A stretch of 64,000 nucleotides of DNA, taken from Nocardioides currus. Its GTDB lineage: Bacteria > Actinomycetota > Actinomycetes > Propionibacteriales > Nocardioidaceae. The translations under genes were made by a program, and so were the position numbers. The DNA lies in contig NZ_PYXZ01000002.1 in NCBI RefSeq assembly GCF_003057875.1, forward strand, positions 248,254 to 312,253. The letters are read 5' to 3'. The stretch's first letter is position 1; each line of letters starts with the position of its first letter. This document shows positions 53,495-64,000 of this stretch, in pieces. The notes under the pieces are model-generated. The model was not told the DNA's origin, did no database searches, and saw only the letters and a program-made list of their open reading frames with translations.

Positions 53495-54588
53495 GAGGCG
53501 TCGTCCAGGACGACGAAGCCCGCCAGCAGGTCGCGCCCTGCCCGCTCGAGGGCGTCGCGCGTGAGCGTGCCGGCGAGCAGCCAGCCGCCGTCGCCGTCCG
53601 AGCCGGTGAGCAGCACGCCGAGCGGGCCGAGCGCGACCACGGTCCGGGTCCGGTCCCGGTCGACGCCGGGCGTGACCGCCATCTGCTCACGCAGGGCGTC
53701 CGCCTCGCGGTCGCGGAGCGGGATCGCGATGACCTGGGCGGTGCCCTCGCCGTACACCCCCACGGCGCCGTCGGAGGCGCCCGACTGGTCGAGCCCGGCG
53801 AGGCTGGTCGGCGGACGGAGGGGGGCGTACTGGTTGGCCGCGTCGGCGATGTCCAGCACGTCGTCGAACTCCACGTCGGTGCCGGACGTGGCCTCGAAGG
53901 TGAGGGTGTCGGCCGCGGGCCGGTCGGGGGAGAAGTGGGTGAAGCGCGAGCTGAAGTCGGGCGTCGAGGACCCGCCGGAGTAGACCTCGACGAGGAGCGG
54001 CACGCCCGAGGCGAGGTCGGTCCACAGGTCGACGTGGTCGATGCTGGACAGGGGCGACGACGGCCGGACGCGCAGGCCGGCGGCGCTCCGTCCGGCCACC
54101 CGCCTGGCCGGGAGGGCCGTCGCGTCCGACTCCGACAGTCCGCGCAGGAGCCGCTCGGCCAGGACAGGTGGGAGCAGGTCGCCGGCGCGGGGGAGACGGA
54201 TGGCGGGGTTGCGGCTGACGGTGGCCTCGGCGCGCTCGTAGTCCCACCCGATGGTGGTGTCGCCGTCACGGAAGAGGTCGTCCTCCCCGGTGGCCAGCAG
54301 CCGGTCGACACGCCAGTGCTCCTCGTCCTGCCACCACGCACGCAGGCGGGTGCGCTCGCCGAAGAGGGCCGCGATGCCGCTGAACCGGTCGGCGTCCGGC
54401 AGCTGGAGGGTGCCCTCGATCTCCACCTGTCCCGACCACGAGCCGTCGACCGCGGCCCGGGCCTGCCCGAGCACCGTCTCCTCGTCCACGTCGGCGCCGC
54501 CGGCGGGCAGGGAGCGTACGGCGACCGGCGCGAGCGCGAGAAGGGCCGCGGCCAGCGCGACCGCGCACCAGCGCCGGGTCGGGGTCAT
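53491..54588 (-). CDS. Secreted RseB/LolA-like protein
   Basis: 365 residues with an N-terminal signal (VALAAALLALAPVAVRSLPAGG). The region 40-250 has the MucB/RseB and LolA-like half-barrel look: GSWSGQVEIEGTLQLPD, WWQDEEHWRVDRL, DGDTTIGWDYERAEATV and VDLWTDLASGVPLLVEVY. In actinobacteria such proteins sit beside ABC exporters or ECF sigma systems. First gene of the three-gene exporter operon; it may sense or carry a lipid-like ligand outside the membrane. Confidence 0.8.
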   Translation of the reverse strand: MTPTRRWCAVALAAALLALAPVAVRSLPAGGADVDEETVLGQARAAVDGSWSGQVEIEGTLQLPDADRFSGIAALFGERTRLRAWWQDEEHWRVDRLLATGEDDLFRDGDTTIGWDYERAEATVSRNPAIRLPRAGDLLPPVLAERLLRGLSESDATALPARRVAGRSAAGLRVRPSSPLSSIDHVDLWTDLASGVPLLVEVYSGGSSTPDFSSRFTHFSPDRPAADTLTFEATSGTDVEFDDVLDIADAANQYAPLRPPTSLAGLDQSGASDGAVGVYGEGTAQVIAIPLRDREADALREQMAVTPGVDRDRTRTVVALGPLGVLLTGSDGDGGWLLAGTLTRDALERAGRDLLAGFVVLDDAS

Positions 54589-54633
54589 CGCTCCATCATG
54601 CGCCGGACCCGGTTGGGCCCGGCAGGAGCGGCG

Positions 54634-55797
54634 TCACCCGAACGCGCTGATGCCCGTCTCCGCGCGGCCGATCAGCAGCTTCTGGATCTGGCTGGTGCCC
54701 TCGTAGAGCGTCATCACCCGGGCGTCGCGGAGGTACTTCGCGACCGGGTAGTCGTCGACGTACCCCGCCCCGCCGTGGACCTGGATGGCGTTGTTGGCGG
54801 CGCGCACCGCCGCCTCGGAGGCGAAGAGCTTGGCCTTGGACGCCGCCGTCCCGAACGGCTCGCCGCGGTCGACCAGGTCGGCGCAGCGCCACACGAGCAG
54901 CCGCGCGGCGTCGGCGTCCAGCGAGATGTCGGCGATCAGGTCCTGCACCAGCTGGAAGGCCGCGATCGGCTTGCCGAACTGGATGCGGGAGGTGGCGTAG
55001 TCGACCGAGGCCTCGAGGCAGCCCTGCACGATCCCCACGCAGCCCGCGGCCACGGCCAGCCTCCCCTTGTCGAGGGTGCTCATCGCGATCTTGAAGCCGC
55101 GGCCGACCTCGCCGAGCACGGCGGACGACGGCAGACGTACGTCGCTGAGGAAGAGCTCGGCGGTGGCCTGGCCGCGCAGCCCGAGCTTGCCGGTGACCTC
55201 GCGGGCCTCGAAGCCGGGGGTGTCGGTCGGCACCAGGAAGGCCGTGACGCCGCGCGGGCCGGGGTCGACGGCGGGGTCGGACGTGCGGGCGAAGACCAGC
55301 GCGACGTCGGCCCAGGTGCCGTTGGTGATGAACAGCTTCTGCCCGTTGAGCACCCAGTCGTCGCCGTCGCGGGTGGCGCGCGAGGTGAGGCTGCCGGCGT
55401 CGGAGCCGGTGTCGGGCTCGGTCAGGCCGAAGCAGCCCAGCTTGGTGGCGCTCGCCAGCTGCGGGAGCCACTCCTGCTTCTGCTCCTCGGTGCCGTGGAA
55501 CAGGATCGACTTGCCGACCAGCCCGCTGCTCACCGACACGATGCCGCGCAGGGCGGAGTCGGCCCGCCCGAGCTCCTCCATGGCGAGCGCGTAGGTGACG
55601 TAGTCGCCGCCGAGCCCGCCGTACTCCTCCGGGATGGTGAGCCCGAAGAACCCGAGCTCCGCCATCTTCGGCACGATCGCGAGGTCGACGGACTCGTCGT
55701 GGTCCCACTGCGTGCGGTGGGGGACGGCCTCCCGGTCCAGGAACGTGCGCGCGAGGTCGCGGAAGGCGACCTGCTCGTCGGACAGGGAGAGGTCCAT
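54634..55797 (-). CDS. Acyl-CoA dehydrogenase, conventional type
   Basis: 387 residues from the ATG at 55797 (TGATG overlap with the preceding gene). FAD signature GLTEPDTGSDAGSL, GLRGQATAELFLSDV and the C-terminal TLYEGTSQIQKLLIG with the catalytic Glu of the MCAD-type position. It should form a homotetramer and pass electrons to ETF. Last of three acyl-CoA dehydrogenase genes in one operon. Confidence 0.95.
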   Translation of the reverse strand: MDLSLSDEQVAFRDLARTFLDREAVPHRTQWDHDESVDLAIVPKMAELGFFGLTIPEEYGGLGGDYVTYALAMEELGRADSALRGIVSVSSGLVGKSILFHGTEEQKQEWLPQLASATKLGCFGLTEPDTGSDAGSLTSRATRDGDDWVLNGQKLFITNGTWADVALVFARTSDPAVDPGPRGVTAFLVPTDTPGFEAREVTGKLGLRGQATAELFLSDVRLPSSAVLGEVGRGFKIAMSTLDKGRLAVAAGCVGIVQGCLEASVDYATSRIQFGKPIAAFQLVQDLIADISLDADAARLLVWRCADLVDRGEPFGTAASKAKLFASEAAVRAANNAIQVHGGAGYVDDYPVAKYLRDARVMTLYEGTSQIQKLLIGRAETGISAFG

Positions 55798-56936
55798 CAG
55801 CCGAGCGCCTCGACCGCGCCGTGGTCGCCCACCCGCGCCGAGAGTCGCGTCAGGTGGTGCTGCGCGCCGCCGAGCCACTGCTCGAGCACGGCGAGGTGGG
55901 CGGTGCCGACGCCGACGGAGTACTCCGCCGTCATCGCGATCCCGCCGTGGAGCTGGATCGCCTCCTGGCCGATGTGTCGTCCCGCCCGCGCGACCTGGAG
56001 CCCGACCCGGTCGGCGGCGTCGGCGATGTCGTCCTGGCTGCCCTCGGAGATCGTCATCGTCGCCCAGTCGACCAGGCTGTGGGCCAGCTCGAGCGAGACG
56101 TACATGTCGGCGGCGCGGAAGTTGAGCGCCTGGAAGGTGTTGAGGGTGACGCCGAACTGCTTGCGGCTCGTGAGGTAGTCGGTGGTGGCCGCGACCTGCG
56201 CCTGCATCACGCCGAGCGCCTGGTTGGCCCCCATGATGCGGGTGATGTCGCTGACGGTGGCGATGGTGGGGGTCAGGTCCTGGCCCGGCGTCCCGAGGGG
56301 TACGGCGGGGGTGCCGTCCAGCTCCAGGCGCGCGGCACGGCTCCCGTCCACCGCGGCGTAGTCGGTGCGGGTCACGGCCGCGCCCTCGACCACGAAGAGC
56401 CCGGTGCCGCCGTCGGGCAGCGACGCCGAGACGATCACGTGGTCGGCGCGGGCCCCGTTGGGCACCGGGTCGCGGACCCCGGTGAGGGTCCAGTCGTCCC
56501 CGTCGACCGCGGCCGTGACGCCCTCGGCGTCGGCGCTCCAGCGCCCGCCCGGCGAGGTGTCCGCGGCGGCGAGGACGATCTCGCCGGCGGCCAGCCGGCC
56601 GAGCAGGTCGGCCCGCTGCTCGGGCGTCCCGGCGGCCGCCACCAGCCCGCCGGCGTGCACGACGCTGGCCAGGAACGGCTCGGGCGCGAGCACCCGGCCG
56701 AGCTCCTGGCACACCAGCCCGATCTCGACCGGGCCGGCGCCCACACCGCCGTCGTCCTCGCTGAAGGGCAACCCGAGGACGCCCATCTCGGCGAGCCGCG
56801 CCCACTGCGCCTCGTCGAACCCGGGCGCCTCGGCGGTCGCCGTGCGGCGGCTCTCGAAGTCGGCGTACGCCTTGCCGGCCAGCCCCCGCACGGCCTCGCG
56901 CAGGGCCTTCTGCTCGTCGTCGTAGGTGAAGTCCAT
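55797..56936 (-). CDS. Acyl-CoA dehydrogenase-like subunit without catalytic Glu
   Basis: 379 residues. The fold is recognisable (GVGAGPVEIGLVCQELGRVL, YLTSRKQFGVTLNTFQALNF, AIQLHGGIAMTAEYSVG), but neither Glu position is occupied. The helix-G site reads DITRIMGANQALG instead of LER, and the C-terminal YEGT is replaced by VGVGTAHLAVLEQ. This is how the non-catalytic partner looks in heteromeric FadE enzymes. The partner is probably the product of the gene two bases upstream. Confidence 0.9.
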   Translation of the reverse strand: MDFTYDDEQKALREAVRGLAGKAYADFESRRTATAEAPGFDEAQWARLAEMGVLGLPFSEDDGGVGAGPVEIGLVCQELGRVLAPEPFLASVVHAGGLVAAAGTPEQRADLLGRLAAGEIVLAAADTSPGGRWSADAEGVTAAVDGDDWTLTGVRDPVPNGARADHVIVSASLPDGGTGLFVVEGAAVTRTDYAAVDGSRAARLELDGTPAVPLGTPGQDLTPTIATVSDITRIMGANQALGVMQAQVAATTDYLTSRKQFGVTLNTFQALNFRAADMYVSLELAHSLVDWATMTISEGSQDDIADAADRVGLQVARAGRHIGQEAIQLHGGIAMTAEYSVGVGTAHLAVLEQWLGGAQHHLTRLSARVGDHGAVEALG

Positions 56937-56937
56937 G

Positions 56938-58089
<1,152 letters not shown>

Positions 58090-58146
58090 GGTGCTCCTGG
58101 TCCTCGGCTTGGTCGTCGGTGGGGCATCGCAGCGCGATGCTGCGAC

Positions 58147-59334
58147 TCACTCTGCGTCGGAGTCAAGCACGAAGTCCCCCGTCTTGGTGTCGCCGCCCTG
58201 GGTCCAGGTCACGGTCACGGAGTCGCCGGGCCGGTAGGAGCGGATGGTGGCGACCAGGGAGTCGGCGTCGGTGATGCGCGCGTCGTCGATCTTGGTGATC
58301 ACGTCGCCGGCGGCCAGTCCGCCCTTGTCGGCGGTCGATCCTGCGGTGACCTCGCTGACCACGGCACCCGCGGACTCGCCCGTCTTGGGGTTGCCGACCT
58401 TGAGCCCGAGGCGGGCGTGGGTCGGCGTCTCGCCGGCGCTCATCTGGTCGACGATCGGCATCACCTCGTCGATCGGGATCGCGAAGCCCAGCCCGATCGA
58501 GCCCGACTCCGACTGCCCGCCGAAGCCCGACTGGGAGGCTGCCGTACGGATCGAGGAGTTGATGCCCACGACCGCACCGGTCATGTCGACGAGCGGGCCG
58601 CCGCTGTTGCCGGGGTTGATGGCCGCGTCGGTCTGGATGGCGGGGTACGTCGTCGCGTTGCCGGCGTCGTCCGTGCCGACGTTGACCGGCCGGTCCAGCG
58701 CGCTGACGATGCCGCTGGTGACGGTCGCGTCGAGCCCGAAGGGCGAGCCGACCGCCACGACCTGCTGGCCGACGTTGAGGTTCTCGGACTTGCCGATGGA
58801 CGCGGCGGTGAGGTCGCTGACGCCGTCCGCCTTGATCACCGCGGTGTCGGTGAGCGGGTCGGTGCCGAGGATGGTGGCGTCGGCGCTGGTGCCGTCGGCG
58901 AAGTCGACGGTGATCTTGCCGCTGTCGCCGGCCACCTCGACCACGTGGTTGTTGGTCAGGATCGTGCCGTCGCCGGTGAGGATGATGCCGGAGCCGGACC
59001 CGGCCCCCTCCTGCCCGACCACGTCGATCTTCACGACGCTGGGCAGCACCTTGGTCGCGACGGCCTCGACCGACCCCTCGGCAGCGGGGGTCTGCGTCTG
59101 CGCGACGGGCGAGGCGTCGGCGGAGGCGGGTGCGGTCGCGCTCGGGGAGTCGTCGTGCGTCGCGTCCCACGCGGCCGCCCCGCCCAGGCCGGCCCCGCCG
59201 CCCACGACGAGGGAGGTCGCGACCACGGCGGCGGCCAGGCCGGCGCGCCGCTTCTTCTTCGGCGGCTCCTCCGTCTGGGAAGCCATCGGGGTGGTCGGGG
59301 GCGGGCCGTAGCTGTCGGGGCCGTAGGTGCTCAT
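58147..59334 (-). CDS. HtrA/DegP-type membrane serine protease with PDZ domain
   Basis: 395 residues from the ATG at 59334. A Pro/Lys-rich cytoplasmic start is followed by one helix (about 31-52). The trypsin-like domain has His in LTNNHVVE, Asp in TDTAVIK and Ser in NPGNSGGPL. A PDZ domain (about 300-390, ARLGLKVGNPKTG to GDSVTVTWTQGG) closes the protein. It is expected to act outside the membrane on misfolded proteins. Confidence 0.95.
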   Translation of the reverse strand: MSTYGPDSYGPPPTTPMASQTEEPPKKKRRAGLAAAVVATSLVVGGGAGLGGAAAWDATHDDSPSATAPASADASPVAQTQTPAAEGSVEAVATKVLPSVVKIDVVGQEGAGSGSGIILTGDGTILTNNHVVEVAGDSGKITVDFADGTSADATILGTDPLTDTAVIKADGVSDLTAASIGKSENLNVGQQVVAVGSPFGLDATVTSGIVSALDRPVNVGTDDAGNATTYPAIQTDAAINPGNSGGPLVDMTGAVVGINSSIRTAASQSGFGGQSESGSIGLGFAIPIDEVMPIVDQMSAGETPTHARLGLKVGNPKTGESAGAVVSEVTAGSTADKGGLAAGDVITKIDDARITDADSLVATIRSYRPGDSVTVTWTQGGDTKTGDFVLDSDAE

Positions 59335-59397
59335 GCTCTCGAGGTTGCCGCGCCAGGCTGTGAGGCACCTGAGCGCAGCTGAAGGGAAGATGAAGAA

Positions 59398-59433
59398 ACG
59401 CACCCGCCCCCTCGAGCGAGGGGACGGGTGCGT
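59398..59433 (-). terminator. Rho-independent terminator of the citrate synthase gene
   Basis: ACGCACCCG (59398-59406) pairs with CGGGTGCGT (59425-59433) and CCCCTC (59408-59413) with GAGGGG (59418-59423). On the minus strand the hairpin is followed by TTTCTTC, and it lies 13 bases after the stop codon. Confidence 0.88.
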
Positions 59434-59446
59434 CAGGGCCGGTCGG

Positions 59447-60757
<1,311 letters not shown>

Positions 60758-60793
60758 GTCGGCTCCTAGAGGCGATGAGTCAGTTGTCCCTCC

Positions 60794-60824
60794 AACCTAT
60801 CCGCGACCCTCGCGCGGGTGCCAA
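60794..60824 (-). promoter_or_regulatory. Promoter of gltA
   Basis: Minus strand TTGGCA (60824-60819) with either GATAGG (17-base spacer) or TAGGTT (60799-60794, 19-base spacer) as -10. The leader to the GTG is about 30 bases. Confidence 0.5.
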
Positions 60825-60873
60825 TGGCCCCCCGCCATGTGGAACGGCCACGCCGTCGGCCCCCGGTGCCGTT

Positions 60874-60903
60874 TTGACCCCCTCGCTGCCGCGCGCGTAA
60901 CCT
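60874..60903 (+). promoter_or_regulatory. SigA-type promoter of rplM-rpsI
   Basis: TTGACC (60874-60879), 18 bases, TAACCT (60898-60903). Start near 60910 gives a leader of about 147 bases before the rplM GTG. The gltA promoter faces the other way about 50 bases off. Confidence 0.75.
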
Positions 60904-61005
60904 TGCTGGTTGCGACTCCTGCCGCGCCCCGGTCCCGCACGGACCGAGGGTGCAGACCCGGACGACGATGAGCCGGGCAGTGTTCGTCAGAAGCCGCAGC
61001 ACCAT

Positions 61006-61029
61006 CCGGTCGGGACACCTCCCGACCGG
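61006..61029 (+). other. Leader hairpin upstream of rplM
   Basis: CCGGTCGGG (61006-61014) and CCCGACCGG (61021-61029) form a perfect nine-base stem with an ACACCT loop, 27 bases before the rplM GTG. It could be a binding site for autoregulation or an mRNA stability element. No member of the known L13 leader families was recognised. Confidence 0.7.
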
Positions 61030-61056
61030 CACTACGAACGAGAACGGGATACAGCC

Positions 61057-61500
61057 GTGCGCACGTACAGCCCCAAGCCCGCTGACATCCAGCGACAGTG
61101 GCTCGTCATCGACGCCACCGACGTGGTCCTCGGACGCCTCGCCGTCCAGACCGCCAACCTCCTCCGCGGCAAGCACAAGGCGACCTTCGCTCCTCACATG
61201 GACATGGGCGACTTCGTGATCATCATCAACGCCGACAAGGTCGCCCTGTCCGGCAACAAGAAGGTCACCAAGCTGGCCTACCGCCACTCGGGCTACCCCG
61301 GTGGTCTCTCCGCGACGCCGTTCGGTGAGCTCCTCGAGAAGGACGCCCGCAAGGCCATCGAGACCGCTGTGTGGGGAATGCTCCCCAAGAACAAGCTCGG
61401 TCGCCAGGTGCTGAAGAAGCTCAAGGTCTACGCCGGCCCGGAGCACCCGCACGTGGCCCAGCAGGCCATCCCGTTCGAGATCTCCCAGGTCTCCCAGTAA
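61057..61500 (+). CDS. rplM: 50S ribosomal protein L13
   Basis: 147 residues from a GTG at 61057: [19 protein letters not shown] and the signature [20 protein letters not shown]. An early 50S assembly protein. Sixteen bases separate it from rpsI, its usual partner. Confidence 0.98.
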   Translation: MRTYSPKPADIQRQWLVIDATDVVLGRLAVQTANLLRGKHKATFAPHMDMGDFVIIINADKVALSGNKKVTKLAYRHSGYPGGLSATPFGELLEKDARKAIETAVWGMLPKNKLGRQVLKKLKVYAGPEHPHVAQQAIPFEISQVSQ

Positions 61501-61516
61501 GCGCAAGGACTGAACA

Positions 61517-62023
61517 GTGACTGAGAACATCGAGAGCACCGAGGTCGAGGAGACCTACGAGACCGACGCCGACGGCGTCGCCTACAGCTCGGAGAGCGCC
61601 CCGTCCGCCGACGCCCCGCTGCGTCCCGCGACCATCGCGCCCGGCGCGGCCACCGGCCGCCGCAAGGAGGCCGTCGCCCGCGTCCGCCTCGTCCCGGGCA
61701 CCGGCGAGTGGACCGTCAACGGCCGCACGCTCGACAGCTACTTCCCCAACAAGCTGCACCAGCAGATCGTCAACGAGCCCTTCGTGGCGCTGCAGCTCGA
61801 GGGCCGCTTCGACGTCGTCGCCCGCATCCACGGCGGCGGCATCGCCGGTCAGGCCGGCGCCCTGCGCCTCGGCGTGGCCCGCTCGCTCAACGGCATCGAC
61901 GTCGAGGCCAACCGCGCCGAGCTCAAGAAGGCCGGTCTGCTCACGCGTGACGCCCGCGCCGTCGAGCGCAAGAAGGCCGGTCTCAAGAAGGCCCGCAAGG
62001 CGTCGCAGTTCAGCAAGCGCTGA
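61517..62023 (+). CDS. rpsI: 30S ribosomal protein S9
   Basis: 168 residues. The first 40 or so form an acidic extension ([18 protein letters not shown]) of the kind seen in actinobacteria; the S9 core begins [17 protein letters not shown] and ends [12 protein letters not shown], whose last Arg contacts P-site tRNA. GTG start at 61517. Confidence 0.98.
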   Translation: MTENIESTEVEETYETDADGVAYSSESAPSADAPLRPATIAPGAATGRRKEAVARVRLVPGTGEWTVNGRTLDSYFPNKLHQQIVNEPFVALQLEGRFDVVARIHGGGIAGQAGALRLGVARSLNGIDVEANRAELKKAGLLTRDARAVERKKAGLKKARKASQFSKR

Positions 62024-62033
62024 CCTGCCACAC

Positions 62034-63380
62034 ATGGGTCGCCTCTTCGGCACGGACGGGGTCCGGGGTCTGGCAAACGTCGCTTTGACGGCGGAGCTGG
62101 CCCTGGACCTTTCCGTTGCTGCAGCACACGTCCTGGCCGACCGCGGCGACTTCGCGGGGCACCGCCCCGTCGCCGTGGTCGGCCGGGACACCCGCATCTC
62201 CGGGCAGTTCCTCGAGGCCGCCGTCGTGGCGGGCCTCGCGTCGGCCGGTGTCGACGTGCTGCTGCTCGGCGTGCTGCCCACGCCGGGCGTCGCCTACCTC
62301 ACCGGCTCGCTCGGCGCCGACCTCGGCGTGATGCTGTCGGCCTCGCACAACCCGATGCCCGACAACGGCATCAAGTTCCTGGCCCGGGGCGGCCACAAGC
62401 TCGACGACGCGATCGAGGTCGCGATCGAGCAGCGCATGCGCGAGGAGTGGCAGCGACCGACCGGCGGTGCCGTCGGTCGCGTGTCGCCGTACGCCGATGC
62501 CGTCAGCGACTACGCCGCCCACCTCGTCGCCTCCACGACCCTGCCGCTCGACGGCCTCAAGGTCGTGCTCGACTGCGCCGAGGGTGCCGCCTTCGAGGCC
62601 GGCCCCAAGGCGCTGCGCGACGCCGGCGCCGAGGTGATCGCGATCCACGCCGATCCCGACGGCCTCAACATCAACGACGACTGCGGCTCGACCCACCTGG
62701 GGTCGCTGCAGCGTGCGGTCCTCGAGCACGGCGCCGACGCGGGCTTCGGCCTCGACGGCGACTCCGACCGCTGCCTGGCCGTCGACCACGAGGGCAACGT
62801 CGTCGACGGCGACCAGATCCTCGCCGTCCTCGCGCTCGCCCTGCGCGACCAGGGCCTGCTGGTCAAGGACACCGTGGTCGCGACCGTGATGAGCAACCTC
62901 GGCTTCGTCCGCGCCCTCAGGTCCGCCGGGGTCGGAGTCCGCCAGACCAAGGTCGGCGACCGCTACGTCCTCGAGGCGATGAAGGTCTCCGGCTACTCCC
63001 TCGGTGGCGAGCAGTCGGGTCACGTCATCCTCTCCGACTACGCCACGACCGGCGACGGCATCCTGACCGCGCTCAAGGTGCTCGAGCGGATGGCCGCGAC
63101 CGGCCAGTCGCTCCAGGCCCTGGCCGGGGTGATGACCCGCCTGCCGCAGGTGCTCGTCAACGTCCCCGACGTCGACAAGGCCCGGGCCGACGACGACGCC
63201 GTCCTCGCCGCCGCCGTCGCCGAGGAGGAGGCCGCGCTCGGCGAGACCGGCCGGATCCTCCTGCGTCCCTCCGGCACCGAGGCGCTCGTCCGCGTCATGG
63301 TCGAGGCGCCGACCTCGGAGATCGCCAACGACGTCGCCCACCGCCTCGCCGGCGTGGTGAAGGCGCAGCTCGCCCTCTAA
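62034..63380 (+). CDS. glmM: Phosphoglucosamine mutase
   Basis: 448 residues from the ATG at 62034; the longer upstream frame lies in rpsI. Active-site Ser in [13 protein letters not shown], metal loop [13 protein letters not shown], substrate loop GGEQSGH and phosphate loop [11 protein letters not shown]. It makes glucosamine-1-phosphate for UDP-GlcNAc and so for peptidoglycan and mycothiol. Ten bases after rpsI, its usual neighbour in actinobacteria. Confidence 0.97.
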   Translation: MGRLFGTDGVRGLANVALTAELALDLSVAAAHVLADRGDFAGHRPVAVVGRDTRISGQFLEAAVVAGLASAGVDVLLLGVLPTPGVAYLTGSLGADLGVMLSASHNPMPDNGIKFLARGGHKLDDAIEVAIEQRMREEWQRPTGGAVGRVSPYADAVSDYAAHLVASTTLPLDGLKVVLDCAEGAAFEAGPKALRDAGAEVIAIHADPDGLNINDDCGSTHLGSLQRAVLEHGADAGFGLDGDSDRCLAVDHEGNVVDGDQILAVLALALRDQGLLVKDTVVATVMSNLGFVRALRSAGVGVRQTKVGDRYVLEAMKVSGYSLGGEQSGHVILSDYATTGDGILTALKVLERMAATGQSLQALAGVMTRLPQVLVNVPDVDKARADDDAVLAAAVAEEEAALGETGRILLRPSGTEALVRVMVEAPTSEIANDVAHRLAGVVKAQLAL

Positions 63381-63408
63381 TCGGGGTGCCCCGGCGCCCC
63401 ACCCTGCC

Positions 63409-63414
63409 TAGCCT
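63409..63414 (+). promoter_or_regulatory. -10 box of a leaderless GNAT gene
   Basis: TAGCCT ends seven bases before the GTG at 63422, with no ribosome site; same geometry as at truA and the lipoprotein hydrolase. Confidence 0.5.
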
Positions 63415-63421
63415 CGGGCGG

Positions 63422-64000
63422 GTGAGCATCGAGATCCGCCCTGTCGACCCGCACGACGAGTCCGCCCTGCGGTCGTGGTGGGAGGTCGGACGGTCGGCCA
63501 CCGCCGTACGCCCCGGCAAGCCGTGGCCGCTGTGGGAGCAGAGCCGGGTCTCGCTGCCCGCCGACAACCCCGAGCGCGGCATCGACCTCCTGGTCGCGGC
63601 CGACGGCGATGACGTCGTCGGGTCGGGGCTCCTGACCCGGACGTTGAAGGACAACCCGCACACGGCGATGGCCTTCGCCTACGTCGAGCCCGGCCGCGAG
63701 CGGGAGGGGATCGGGCGCGCCGTGGTGGGCGGGCTGGAGGCGATCGCGCTGGCGGACGGCCGCACGACGATCCAGAGCGAGGCCTACCTCCCGCCCGGCG
63801 GCACGGCCGCGGCCGAGCACTTCGCCGCGGCCCTCGGCTACGCCGTCGCGAGCCGCGAGACGATCAAGGAGCTGACGCTGGCCGACTACGCCGCGCGGCG
63901 CGAGAGCCTCGTCGCCGAGGCCGGGGACGCGGCCGGCTACCGCGTCGTCACCTTCGACACCGTCTGCCCGGACGAGCACCTCGTGTCCTTCGGCCGGCTG
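63422..64000 (+). CDS. GNAT family N-acetyltransferase (3' end outside window)
   Basis: 193 codons from a GTG at 63422 remain open to the window edge. The chain starts MSIEIRPVDPHDESALRSWW. The acetyl-CoA site is recognisable as AFAYVEPGREREGIGRAVVGGLEA (R-E-x-G-I-G-R pattern, near residue 100). LAEHF-like and LGYAVASRETIKEL segments end the first GNAT domain; the continuing sequence suggests a tandem two-domain protein. Substrate unknown. Confidence 0.85.
   Translation, partial: MSIEIRPVDPHDESALRSWWEVGRSATAVRPGKPWPLWEQSRVSLPADNPERGIDLLVAADGDDVVGSGLLTRTLKDNPHTAMAFAYVEPGREREGIGRAVVGGLEAIALADGRTTIQSEAYLPPGGTAAAEHFAAALGYAVASRETIKELTLADYAARRESLVAEAGDAAGYRVVTFDTVCPDEHLVSFGRL

Overview
The window is high-GC chromosomal DNA from an actinobacterium. 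GTG starts and TANNNT -10 boxes close to start codons are frequent. The zinc forms of S14 and L36, a class E sortase, an ECF sigma factor of the SigE group and an FHA/kinase/Ig-FN3/MoxR/DUF58/transglutaminase locus all fit Actinomycetota. I infer a Nocardioides-like member of the Propionibacteriales from gene style; no 16S sequence is present. There are no rRNA or tRNA genes, phage genes, insertion sequences or CRISPR arrays.

Layout. 1-1655 (minus): two membrane genes (a DUF4129 protein cut by the window edge and a glycerophosphodiesterase-membrane-domain protein), divergent from a lipoprotein hydrolase (1726-2550). 2954-12880 (plus): the S10 and spc ribosomal operons, rpsJ to rplO, then secY, adk and map (13093-15795). 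16037-17068: TerC behind a clear yybP-ykoY (manganese) riboswitch. 17079-31461: a two-armed locus. The minus arm is an FHA protein, a membrane Ser/Thr kinase and a secreted HNH nuclease. The plus arm is a 2082-residue Ig-like/FN3 surface protein, a MoxR ATPase, a DUF58 protein and a transglutaminase-fold membrane protein whose catalytic triad is missing. This resembles the PFNA cluster known from bifidobacteria. 31752-35634 (plus): the alpha operon, infA-rpmJ-rpsM-rpsK-rpsD-rpoA-rplQ, closed by a strong hairpin.

35686-60757 is mixed housekeeping and accessory content: ketopantoate reductase with a GntR regulator; a PfkB sugar kinase; an ArsR/SRPBCC/DinB-like operon with two matching operators; a thioredoxin-reductase-like flavoprotein with a pseudo-receiver front end; truA with an rRNA-type methyltransferase; a class E sortase; an aldo/keto reductase; an ECF sigma factor with a membrane partner; a non-canonical Nramp protein; an ABC-F protein; a cytochrome P450; a lipase; an ABC exporter with an RseB/LolA-like secreted partner; three acyl-CoA dehydrogenases, two of which look like one heteromeric enzyme; an HtrA protease; and citrate synthase. 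61057-64000: rplM, rpsI, glmM and a truncated GNAT acetyltransferase.

The conserved actinobacterial ribosomal super-cluster (rpsJ to glmM) is therefore kept in order but split at three joints (map/infA, rplQ/truA and the methyltransferase downstream of truA/rplM). The first joint holds the kinase-FN3 locus, which is the most unusual system here. Two ribosomal proteins carry notable C-terminal additions: L4 a small Tyr/Trp-rich domain and L17 a tandem EEHEAAA repeat.
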